Below, piece by piece: positions 8,267 to 18,200 of a stretch of DNA of 64,000 nucleotides; position 1 is the first letter of the stretch, and each line of letters begins with the position of its first letter. The translations under genes and the position numbers were made by a program. The stretch is from Pseudoxanthomonas spadix. Lineage in GTDB: Bacteria; Pseudomonadota; Gammaproteobacteria; Xanthomonadales; Xanthomonadaceae. The stretch lies in assembly GCF_003703395.1 (NCBI RefSeq), contig NZ_RDQN01000001.1, forward strand, positions 186,001 through 250,000, given 5' to 3'. The notes beneath the pieces are model-generated. The model saw nothing but the letters and a program-made list of their open reading frames with translations, had not been told where the DNA came from and made no database searches.

Positions 8267-8511
8267 GGGCAGGCGATCCGGGGAGCGGCGACGCTGGCCA
8301 ATCTAGCAAGAACGGTGCGCCCACGATGTTGCGCCGCAATAGCCGGGACGGCGGACCGCGCGGGCAAGGCCGGCCGGGGCGTGGGCGCCCTGCTTGTGCG
8401 TGACGCGAGGCGCCGCCGGCAAGCGCACCAGCGCCATCGCGGAAGGGGGCGGCGCCAGCGGCCGCGCCGATCACCGGGCGCGGGTTGCCGCCCGGCGCGG
8501 TGGCGGCCCTC

Positions 8512-8606
8512 AGAGGCTGAGAAAAATTCGACCGCCGTAGCGAGAGCGCCGCCGGCACGGGCGTTTGGCGACGGTCGCAGTAGGCGGGCGATTTTTCTCA
8601 GCCTCT
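8512..8606. repeat. 95-bp long hairpin with perfect 16-bp terminal inverted repeats
   Basis: AGAGGCTGAGAAAAAT (8512-8527) is repeated as its exact reverse complement at 8591-8606. The inner arms are also largely complementary, so the whole element folds into one long imperfect hairpin. Its right end touches the last base of the xseA stop codon. The rest of the gene-free stretch 8267-8511 shows no other clear structure. The T-run reading away from xseA (AATTTTT on the minus strand, 8526-8520) allows terminator activity. A MITE/REP origin is possible. Confidence 0.75.
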
Positions 8607-9949
8607 CAGTCCGGGGTCGTTTCCACCCGCACGCCGAGCTGGCCGTCGGCCAGGCGCGCGTTCAGACGGTCACCGACCTTCACCTGGGTGGTCGAACGCA
8701 CCAGTGTGCCGTCGGCCGTGGTGATCAGCGCATAGCCGCGGGCGACGGTCGCCAGCGGGCTGATCGCTTCCAGCGAACGCACCAGGCCGCGCAGGCGCAG
8801 GCTGTCGCGTTGCAGCTGGCGGGCGATGGCCGCCTGCGGACGCGGCTGCAGGGCGGCCAGGCGTTCGGCCAGGGCCGCCAGGCGGCGCTGTGGCGAATGC
8901 GCGCGCAGTGCGCTCAGCGCGTGGCGCAGGCGCGCGCGGCGGCGATCCAGCTGCGCCTGCCACTGCGCCTGCAGGTGGCGCAGTGCATCGGCATGGCGGC
9001 GACGCATCAGCTGCAGCCGCGCCTGCGGGCTTTGTGCCTGCAGGCGCAGACAGGCGCGGTCCACGCGCTGCTGCACCCGGTCCATGCGGTGCGCGTGCAG
9101 GCTGTGCAGGCGCCGGCCCAGCCCGCGCACGCGCATGTCCAGATCGGGCTGGGACGGCACCAGCAGCTCGGCCGCGGCCGAGGGCGTCGGCGCGCGCAGG
9201 TCGGCGGCGAAATCGCACAGGGTGAAGTCGGTTTCGTGGCCCACCGCGCACACCACCGGCACCGCGCAGGCGGCCACTGCGCGGACCAGCGCCTCGTCGT
9301 TGAAGGCCCACAGGTCCTCGATGGAGCCACCGCCGCGGGTCACCAGCACCACCTCGTAACGGCCGCTGTCACCGGCAGCGCGCACCAGTGCAGCGATCTG
9401 CGCCGCGGCGGTGGCGCCCTGCACCTGGGTCGGCAGCACCTCGACTTCCAGCAGCGGAAAGCGCCGGCCCAGCACGCTGATCACATCGCGCACCGCCGCC
9501 CCGCTGGGCGAGGTGATCAGCGCCAGCCGCCGCGGGTATGCGGGCAAGGGCCGCTTGCGTTCGCTGGCGAACAGGCCTTCGCCCGCCAGCCGCGCCCGGA
9601 GCTGCTCGAATGCGCGACGCAGCGCGCCTTCGCCGGCCTCTTCCATGTGGTCCAGCACCAGCTGGTACTCGCCGCGCGCCTCGTACAGGGTCACCCGGCC
9701 GCGGGCGAGCACGCGCAGGCCCTCGCGCGGGACGAACTTCAGCCAGCTGCTCTTGGGCTTGAACATCGCGCAGCGCACCTGGGCGCGGGCGTCCTTGAGG
9801 GTGAAATACAGGTGCCCGGACGCAGGGCGGGTGACGTTGCCCAGTTCGGCCTCGATCCAGATCGCCGGGAAGCTGCCTTCCAGCAGGTCGCGGGCCAGGA
9901 TGTTGAGCTGGGAGGGGGTGAGGATGTCGCGGGCGGGCAGGTCGTTCAT
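8606..9949 (-). CDS. xseA: Exodeoxyribonuclease VII large subunit
   Basis: A 447-residue protein, the normal size of XseA. It begins with the OB-fold domain (residues 10-105, including GHLYFTLKD near 45-53) and continues with the catalytic domain ([17 protein letters not shown] near 142-158, [16 protein letters not shown] near 206-221, and [25 protein letters not shown]). The Arg/Gln/Ala-rich C-terminal half forms the long coiled coil that binds XseB. With XseB it degrades single-stranded DNA. A -10-like TACACT lies 9 bases before its ATG, so the transcript may have almost no leader. It is divergent from ispG across 94 bases. Confidence 0.95.
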   Translation of the reverse strand: MNDLPARDILTPSQLNILARDLLEGSFPAIWIEAELGNVTRPASGHLYFTLKDARAQVRCAMFKPKSSWLKFVPREGLRVLARGRVTLYEARGEYQLVLDHMEEAGEGALRRAFEQLRARLAGEGLFASERKRPLPAYPRRLALITSPSGAAVRDVISVLGRRFPLLEVEVLPTQVQGATAAAQIAALVRAAGDSGRYEVVLVTRGGGSIEDLWAFNDEALVRAVAACAVPVVCAVGHETDFTLCDFAADLRAPTPSAAAELLVPSQPDLDMRVRGLGRRLHSLHAHRMDRVQQRVDRACLRLQAQSPQARLQLMRRRHADALRHLQAQWQAQLDRRRARLRHALSALRAHSPQRRLAALAERLAALQPRPQAAIARQLQRDSLRLRGLVRSLEAISPLATVARGYALITTADGTLVRSTTQVKVGDRLNARLADGQLGVRVETTPD

Positions 9950-10030
9950 CTGCGCACCAGTGTACCGAGGCCGGTCAGCTCGCCAGTGGCCTGCCGGCTG
10001 CCGGTCGCCTCGCGGTCACCGGCGCTCCGC

Positions 10031-10036
10031 TAAAAT
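10031..10036 (+). promoter_or_regulatory. candidate -10 element of ispG
   Basis: TAAAAT ends 7 bases before the ATG at 10044. No clear -35 is visible. If it is used, transcription would begin at or next to the start codon, giving a leaderless or nearly leaderless mRNA. Confidence 0.4.
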
Positions 10037-10043
10037 GGCAGGC

Positions 10044-11321
10044 ATGAACGCCATTCCCGCCCCGCTTGCGACCCCAGAACCCACGCCCGTGGCCGCCGCC
10101 GGCCAGCCCCGGCGCATCACCCATCCGGTGCAGGTGGGCAAGGTGCAGCTCGGCGGTGGCGCCCCGGTGGTGGTGCAGTCGATGACCAACACCGACACCG
10201 CCGACGTTGCCGGCACGGTCAGGCAGGTTGCCGAGCTGTGGCGCGCCGGTTCGGAGCTGGTCCGGGTCACGGTCAACAACCCCGAGTCGGCTGCCGCGGT
10301 GCCGCGCATCGTCGACAAGCTGGCGATGATGGGCATCGAGGTGCCGATCATCGGCGACTTCCACTACAACGGGCACCAGCTGCTGGCCAATGAGCCGGCC
10401 TGTGCCCAGGCGCTGGCCAAGTACCGCATCAATCCGGGCAACGTCGGTTTCGGCAAGAAGCGCGACACCCAGTTCGCCCAGCTGATCGAGCTGGCCATCC
10501 AGTACGACAAGCCGGTGCGCATCGGCGCCAACTGGGGCTCGCTGGACCAGTCGCTGGCCGCGCAGCTGATGGACGAGAACGCCCGGCGCGCCACCCCGTG
10601 GGACGCCACCGCGGTGCTGCGCGAGGCGCTGATCCGTTCGGCCCTGGATTCGGCCCATCGCGCGGTGGAGATCGGCCTGCCGGCCGAGCGCATCGTGCTG
10701 TCGGCCAAGGTCTCCGGCGTGCAGGAGCTGATCGCGGTGTACCGCGACCTGGCCCGCCGCAGCCCCTTCGCCCTGCACCTGGGCCTGACCGAAGCCGGCA
10801 TCGGCTCCAAGGGCATCGTCGCCTCGTGCGCGGCGCTGGCGGTGCTGCTGCAGGAGGGCATCGGCGACACCATCCGCATCTCGCTCACCCCCGAGCCGGG
10901 CGCCTCGCGCACCCAGGAAGTCATCGTCGCCCAGGAGCTGCTGCAGACCACCGGCCTGCGCGCGTTCACGCCGATGGTCACCGCCTGCCCGGGCTGCGGG
11001 CGCACGACCAGCGAGTTCTTCCAGGAACTGGCCAAGGTCGTGCAGGAACACGTGCGCGGCAAGATGCCCGAGTGGAAGATCACCCGTCCCGGCGCCGAGC
11101 ACATGACCCTGGCGGTGATGGGCTGCGTGGTCAATGGCCCGGGCGAATCGCGCCACGCCAACATCGGCATTTCGCTGCCGGGCACCGGCGAAGCGCCTTC
11201 GGCGCCGGTGTTCGTCGATGGCGAAAAAACCGTCACCCTGCGCGGCGAGAACATCGCCCAGGCATTCGTCGCACTGATCGACGAATACGTCGACGCGCAT
11301 TATTCGCGCAGTGCCGCCTGA
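10044..11321 (+). CDS. ispG: 4-hydroxy-3-methylbut-2-enyl diphosphate synthase (GcpE)
   Basis: A 425-residue enzyme of the non-mevalonate isoprenoid pathway that reductively opens methylerythritol cyclodiphosphate to HMBPP. The [4Fe-4S] ligands are visible as Cys315 and Cys318 (ACPGCGRT) and Cys361 ([10 protein letters not shown]), followed by the usual glutamate. The TIM-barrel part carries [11 protein letters not shown] and IGDFHYNG. The start at 10044 (alternatively 10035) follows GGCAGG; sequence upstream is antisense to xseA and not IspG-like. In many gammaproteobacteria ispG sits between rodZ and hisS; here rodZ is at 58.6 kb without it, so the gene has moved in this lineage. Confidence 0.95.
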   Translation: MNAIPAPLATPEPTPVAAAGQPRRITHPVQVGKVQLGGGAPVVVQSMTNTDTADVAGTVRQVAELWRAGSELVRVTVNNPESAAAVPRIVDKLAMMGIEVPIIGDFHYNGHQLLANEPACAQALAKYRINPGNVGFGKKRDTQFAQLIELAIQYDKPVRIGANWGSLDQSLAAQLMDENARRATPWDATAVLREALIRSALDSAHRAVEIGLPAERIVLSAKVSGVQELIAVYRDLARRSPFALHLGLTEAGIGSKGIVASCAALAVLLQEGIGDTIRISLTPEPGASRTQEVIVAQELLQTTGLRAFTPMVTACPGCGRTTSEFFQELAKVVQEHVRGKMPEWKITRPGAEHMTLAVMGCVVNGPGESRHANIGISLPGTGEAPSAPVFVDGEKTVTLRGENIAQAFVALIDEYVDAHYSRSAA

Positions 11322-12012
11322 GCCGGGGGTCGGCGGCGCCGGTGTCGTCGGCCGCGTGCTGCGGCGGATCGGCTGGCGCACGGGCCTGTTGTTCGTGGCG
11401 ATCCTGCTGCCCCTGTGGGGCTTTGCCGAACTGGGCGAGGAGGTCCATGAAGCGGAAAGCTTTGTCTTCGACCAGCCGCTGCTGTTGCGCGCCAGGGCTG
11501 CCTCGGGTCCGTGGCTGGACCAGGCCTTCCTGGCCATCAGCTGGGCCGGCTACCAGGGCGTGATCATCGCCGATGTGCTGTTGATCGTGGCCCTGCTGGC
11601 GCTGCGACGCTGGCGCGAGGCAACCTTTGCCGGCGTGGCGGTGATCGGCTCGGCGCTGTTGAACGTGGGCACCAAGCAGCTGTTCGGACGTGCCCGTCCG
11701 AGCCTGTGGCCGTCGATCTCGCCGCAGGACAGCTTCAGTTTTCCCAGTGCCCATGCGATGGGCTCGATGACCCTGGTGATGGTGCTGGTGCTGCTGGCCT
11801 GGGGCACGCGCTGGCGCTGGCCGGTGCTGGTGCCGGCGGTGCTGTTCGGCCTGTCGGTGGGCGTCTCGCGCATCTACCTGGGCGTGCACTATCCCTCGGA
11901 CGTGCTGGGCGGCTGGGCCGCGGCGATGGCCTGGACGATGGGGGTCTATGCGGCGGTGTTCTCCGGCCTGCGCCGGCCGTGGAGGACGCCGCAAGCGGGC
12001 GCGCCGCGCTGA
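11311..12012 (+). CDS. PAP2-family membrane phosphatase
   Basis: A 233-residue protein with about five membrane helices and the three type 2 phosphatidic acid phosphatase motifs: KQLFGRARP (K-x6-RP), FPSAHAMG (the PSGH motif with Ala for Gly), and [12 protein letters not shown] (SR-x5-H-x3-D). The family removes phosphate from lipid phosphates such as undecaprenyl pyrophosphate or phosphatidate at the outer face of the inner membrane. A GTG at 11311 overlaps the ispG stop by 11 bases; a GTG at 11356 is also possible. The ispG neighbour supplies isoprenoid precursors, so an undecaprenyl-PP role is attractive but unproved. Confidence 0.85.
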   Translation: MPPEPGVGGAGVVGRVLRRIGWRTGLLFVAILLPLWGFAELGEEVHEAESFVFDQPLLLRARAASGPWLDQAFLAISWAGYQGVIIADVLLIVALLALRRWREATFAGVAVIGSALLNVGTKQLFGRARPSLWPSISPQDSFSFPSAHAMGSMTLVMVLVLLAWGTRWRWPVLVPAVLFGLSVGVSRIYLGVHYPSDVLGGWAAAMAWTMGVYAAVFSGLRRPWRTPQAGAPR

Positions 12013-12216
12013 CCCGGCCGGGACGGGCTGCTCCCTTGGGTGGTGGCCTTACGCGCCCGGCTGCGCAGCCTGGCGCCCGGATTTTCGCAACGGTGCGCGT
12101 GGCGGGTTGTCGCGTCGCGCTGCAAGTGCGGCTGCACGCGTCCTTCACAGGATCGAGGGGGTGGGCGCGCATGATCGTTCACACGAGCGGCGCTGACGCT
12201 GCACAGGCGCATCACC

Positions 12217-15200
12217 ATGCCTCCAGTTGGGAGGATGTCCCGTTTTTCTGCATGGCGCCGGGTCTTTCAGCCACGCGCAGCAGCGCTGCTCGAGCCGCAG
12301 CTCGATCGGCGCGTGGAAGCGCCGCCACTGCGTGCAGCCCTGTTGGGTGACGAGCAGATGGAAGTGCTGGGGCGTGCGCTGGCGCAGGAGCACGTCCTGC
12401 TTGCTGGCTCTTCGCGCGAACTGCTGCTGGCGCGGCTGAAGTCGAACGAACATGCCCTGGCCGAGGCCGCCTCGAAGCTGGCCCAGCTGACCGGCGATGG
12501 CCTGCGCCTGCATCCGGCCGGCGAATGGTTGCTGGACAACTACTACCTGGTCGAGGAACAGATGCGGGTGGCCCGGCTGCACCTGCCGCCAGGCTACAGC
12601 CGGCAGTTGCCGCGCCTGCAGAGCGGCACCGCGCCGGGATTGCCGCGCGTGTATGCGCTGGCTCAGCAGGTCATCGCCCATGGCGATGGCCGGGTCGATG
12701 CGCTCACGCTGAGCCGTTTCATCGCCGCTTACCAAGGCGTATCGCCGCTGAAACTGGGCGAGCTGTGGGCGATCCCGATCATGCTGCGGCTGGCGTTGAT
12801 CGATAACCTGCGCCGGATCGCCGACGCCATCATGCGTGACGGCGAGGACCATCGCCTGGCCAACGCCTGGTCCGAGCGCCTGAACGCGACCGCCGCGCGT
12901 GCACCGGCGGACCTGGTGCTGGTGGTGGCCGACCTGGCCCGCTCGCGCCCACCGGCCACCGGTGCGTTCGTGGCCGAACTGACCCGTGGTCTGCACGGGC
13001 GCGGGCCGGTGCTGTCGATGGCCAGCGGTTGGGTCGAACAGTGGCTGGCAACCGAAGGGCACAGCGTGGGTGGGCTGGTCCATGCCGAAAGCCAGCGCCA
13101 GGCCGCCGACCAGGTGTCGGTGAGCAACAGCATCGGCAGCCTGCGGTTTCTGGATGGCATGGACTGGCGCGAGTTCGTCGAGGCCATGAGCGTGGTGGAA
13201 CAGGCGCTGCGCGAGGATCCGGCCGGGGTGTACGCGCGCATGGATTTCCAGACCCGCGACGCCTATCGCCACGTGGTCGAAAACCTGGCGCGTCGCAGTG
13301 GCCGCGACGAGCCGGATGTGGCGCGCGAAGTGGTGACGCTGGCCCGGCGCGCGCCATCGCCGGCCGCCCTCCAGGCCCACGTCGGCTATTTCCTGATCGA
13401 CGCCGGATTGCCGCTGCTGCGCGCGGTGTTGCGCGGCCAGGCGCAGGCATCGCCAGCGCGTCTGCCGCGGCATCGGGCGCGGCGCGTGCCGCTGGCCGCC
13501 TACCTGGCACCGATCGCGGCGGTCATGCTGCTGTGGAGCGCGGTGCTGCTGCGCGCGATGCCGGCGCATGTGGCGGCAGGCTGGTGGTGGCTGGCCGGCG
13601 CGCTTGCGCTGCTGGCGGCCAGCGAGCTGGGCATCGTCCTGGTCAACTGGGTCGCCACGCTGCAGGTGCCGCCGCGACCGCTGCCGCGCATGGACCTGCG
13701 CCTGGGCATTGCGGAGGATTGCCGCACGCTGGTGGTGATCCCCAGCATGCTGGCCGGGCGCGAGGCGATCGACGAACTGGTCGCCGGGATGGAAGTGCAT
13801 TACCTGGCCAATCGCGACGGGCAGCTGCATTTCGCCCTGCTCACCGATTTCCTCGATGCCGACCAGGCGCTGCTGGCCGAAGACCTGGCGCTGCTGGATC
13901 ACGCGGCCACCCAGATCGACCGGCTCAACAGCCGCTATGCGCCCGAACACGGCAGCCGGTTCTTCCTGCTGCACCGGCCGCGCCTTTGGAATGCGGCCGA
14001 GGGCTGCTGGATGGGCGCCGAGCGCAAGCGCGGCAAGCTGGAGGCGCTCAACCGCCTGCTGAGTGCGCCGGACATGCCGGCCCAGGCGGCCAGGGATTTC
14101 CTGCAGACCCGCGGCGAGCTGGCCGGGTTGCGCCAGGTGCGCTACGTGATCACCCTGGACAGCGACACCCAGCTGCCACGCGATGCGGCGCGGGCGCTGG
14201 TCGGGGCGATGTCGCATCCGCTGAACGTGCCGCGCCTGGATCCGACCGGGCAGGTCGTCCAGGCCGGTTACGGGATCCTGCAGCCCGGGCTGGGCACGGG
14301 CATGGGCCGCGGCGAGGACTCGCGCTTCGCGCGCATGTTCGGGATCGAGCCGGGCATCGACCCGTACACGCGGGTGGTGTCGGACGTCTACCAGGACCTG
14401 TTCGGCGAAGGCTCGTTCATCGGCAAGGGCATCTACGCGGTGGCCACGTTCGAACACGTGTTGGCCGGTCGCTTCCCGGATAACCGCGTGCTCAGCCACG
14501 ACCTGCTGGAAGGCTGCTACGCGCGTGCCGGGCTGGTCAGCGACGTGCGCCTGTACGAACAGCATCCGCAGCGTTATGCCGCCGACGCCAAGCGCCGAGC
14601 GCGCTGGGTGCGCGGCGACTGGCAGCTGCTGCCGTGGTTGCTGCCGTGGGTGCCCACCGCGACGGGCGGGCGCGTGCGCAATCGGCTGTCCTGGCTCTCG
14701 CGCGGCAAGCTGCTGGACAACCTGCGGCGCAGCCTGGTCGCGCCGGCCGCGCTGGTGCTGCTGGTGGCTGGCTGGCTGTATTCGCCCGCACCGCTGCGCT
14801 GGACGCTGTGGCTGTTGGTGTTGTGGCTGCTGCCCGGCCTGGCCTCGGCGGTGCACGCCCTGGTGCACGTGCCCGAAGGCATGACCATGCGCCATCACGC
14901 GCGCCAGGTGGCGCGGGACCTGGGCCAGCAGCTGCGGCGGGTGGGCGTGACCCTGGCCTGCCTGCCGTTCGAGGCCGGCCTGCAGGTCTCGGCGATCGTG
15001 CGCACGCTCTACCGCATGGGCGTGAGCCGGCGCCACCTGCTGCAGTGGAGCCCATCCAGCGAAGTCGAGCGCAGCCTGCGCGGTGGCCAGCCCGAACACC
15101 GGTTGATGGCGCCGGCCGCAGGCCTGGCGGTGGCCATCGCGGTCGTGGTGGCGTGGCGGTCGCCGTCGGCACTGTGGGCCGCACTGCCGTTGCTGGCCGC

Positions 15201-18200
15201 GTGGGTGGCCGCGCCCTGGCTGATGGCCTGGCTGGGCGCGCCGCCACCGGCGCCGGGCACCCAGCTCGATGCCGGTCAGCGCGCCTTCCTGGGGCGCCTG
15301 TCGCGGCGCACCTGGGCGTTCTTCGAAACCCACTGCACCGCACTGCACCACTGGCTGCCGCCGGACAACATCCAGGAGCATCCCGTGGCCGTGGTCGCCA
15401 GCCGGACCTCGCCGACCAACATCGGCCTGGCGCTGCTGGCCAACCTGGCCGCCTATGACCTGGGATACCTGGCCGTGTCCGGCGTGATCACGCGCGTGGC
15501 CGACACCCTGGCCACGCTGGAGACCCTGCCGCGCCACCGTGGCCACTTCTTCAACTGGTACGACACCCAGACCCTGGTGCCACTGCCGCCGCGCTATGTC
15601 TCCAGCGTGGACAGCGGCAACCTGGGCGGCCATCTGCTGACCCTGCGCCAGGGGCTGCTGGCACTGGTCGATGCGCCGGCCATGTCGATGGCGACCTTCG
15701 ACGGGCTGGCCGACACCCTGGGCCTGCTGCGCCTGCCGCAGGCTCGCCAGAGCGAAGCGGCCGAGCGGGCCACCGCCGTGTTCGGCCATACGCTCAACGA
15801 GATGCGGGCGCTGCCCGACCCCAGCCTGCGCCAGGTGTCCGATGCCCTGGGCACGCTGATCGAGCAGGGCGAGTTGATCGTGATGGCGGGCCAGGCGGCA
15901 GGCAGCGACGGCGACGAACCCTGGGCGCAGCGCCTGGTCAGCGCGTGCCAGGCGGCGCGCGCCGATCTGCATCACTGCGCGCCGTGGCTGGTCAGCGCGG
16001 CCCTGGACGGCGAGCAGCATGGCCTGCGCGCGGTGCCGAGCCTGCGCCAGCTGCGCCAATCCAGTCAGATCGCCAGCGTGCAGCGCTGGGCCGGCGAGCG
16101 CATCCAGCAGCTGGAGCGCCTGGCGCACGTGGCCGGGCAGCTGTCGCTGATGGACTACGGCTTCCTCTACGACCGCACCCAGCACCTGCTCTCGATCGGC
16201 TACAACGTCGAGGAGCGGCGCCTGGACGAAAGCCGCTACGACCTGCTGGCCTCCGAGGCGCGGCTGGGCAACTTCGTGGCCATCGCCCAGGGGCAGCTGC
16301 CGCAGGAAAGCTGGTTCGCGCTGGGCCGCACGCTCACCGAGACCGGCGGCGAACCGACGCTGCTGTCCTGGAGCGGCTCGATGTTCGAGTACCTGATGCC
16401 GCAGCTGGTGATGCCCAGCTATCCGCATACCCTGCTGGACCGGACCGCGCATGGCGCGGTGCAGGCGCAGATCCGCTACGGCGCGCAGCACCAGGTGCCC
16501 TGGGGTGTGTCCGAGTCCGGCTACAACAGCGTCGACACCCGCCGCAACTACCAGTACCGCGCCTTCGGCGTGCCCGGCCTTGGGCTCAAGCGCGGGCTGG
16601 GCCAGGACCTGGTGATCGCCCCCTATGCCAGCGCGATGGCCTTGATGGTCGAACCCGACGCGGCCTGCCGTAACCTGCAGCGGCTGGACGGACTGGGCTT
16701 CGGCGGGCGCTTCGGCTTGTACGAAGCGATCGACTACACGCCTTCGCGGGTGCCGCGCGGCGAAACCCATGTGCTGGTGCGCTCGTTCATGTCGCACCAC
16801 CAGGGCATGGCGCTGCTGGCGCTGGACCACGTGCTGCGCGATGGGCCGATGCAGAAGCGCTTCGTGGCCGATCCGGAGTTCCAGGCCACCTTGCTGCTGC
16901 TGCAGGAGCGCGCGCCACGCACCGGCGGGGTGTATGCCAAGGGCCTGGCCGAGGTGGCCGCACGCGCCGCACCGCTGGACACCGGCATGCCGCTGCGCAT
17001 CTTCCGCGATCCCGACCAGGCCCAGCCAGCGCTGCAGTTGCTGTCCAACGGCCGCTACCACGGCATGCTCACCAGCGCCGGCGGCGGCTACAGCCGGGTC
17101 CGCGACATGGCCGTCACCCGCTGGCGCGAGGACGGCACGCGCGATCCGTGGGGCACGTTCTGCTACCTGCGGGCGGTGGAGGGCGGCGCGTTCTGGTCGG
17201 CCACCCACCAGCCCACCTGCGTGCCGGTGGACCGCTACGAGGCGATCTTTTCCGACGCCAAGGCCGAGTTCAAGGGCAGCCACCTTGGCTACGACAGCCA
17301 CCTGGAGATCGCCATTTCCGCCGAGGACGACGTGGAGCTGCGCCGCCTGCGCATCCGCAACCGTTCGCGCCACGCGCGGGTGATCGAGATCACCACCTAC
17401 GCCGAAGTGGTGTTGGCCCCGGCGCTGTCCGACGAGATGCACCCGGCCTTCAGCAACCTGTTCGTGCAGACCGAGCTACTGGCCGACAGGCAGGCGCTGC
17501 TGTGCACCCGGCGTCCGCGCGCCGATGACGAGGCGCAGCCATGGATGCTGCACCTGGTGGCCGTGCATGACGCGGACATCGCCACGATTTCCTACCAGAC
17601 CGACCGCGCGGCCTTCATCGGTCGCGGCCGCAGCACGCGCGATCCGATTGCGCTGGTGGAGACCGCAGCCCTGTCCGGCACCGCCGGCTCGGTGCTCGAC
17701 CCGATCGTGGCGATCCGCTGCCGGATCACCCTGGCACCGGACCAGCAGGCGCAGGTGGACATGGTCTATGGCCTCGGCGGGGACCGCGCGGCCTGCGTGG
17801 CGCTGATCGACAAGTATCGCGACCGGCGCCTGGCCGACCGGGTGTTCGACCTGGCCCTGACCCAGAGCCAGGTGACGCGTCGGCAGATCAACGCCTCGCT
17901 GAACGATGCGCTGCTGTACGAGCGCCTGGCTGCGCGCGTGCTGTTCGCCGATCCGCAGCTGCGGGCCGAGGCCGAGGTGCTGCTGCAGAACCGGCGCGGG
18001 CAGTCGGCACTGTGGGCGCATGGCATTTCCGGCGACCTGCCGATCGTGCTGCTGCGCCTGGCCGACCCGGACACCATGGCCCTGGTCAGGCAGATGGTGC
18101 AGGCGCACGCGTACTGGCGCCTCAAGGGCCTGCGCGTGGACCTGGTGATCTGGAACGAAAGCCAGGCCGGCTATCGCCAGCAGCTGCAGGACACCATCGT

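Noticed and set aside
8315-10033. A 572-residue plus-strand frame opposite xseA
   Set aside because: It is an antisense shadow with arginine- and alanine-rich composition. XseA motifs fill the other strand.
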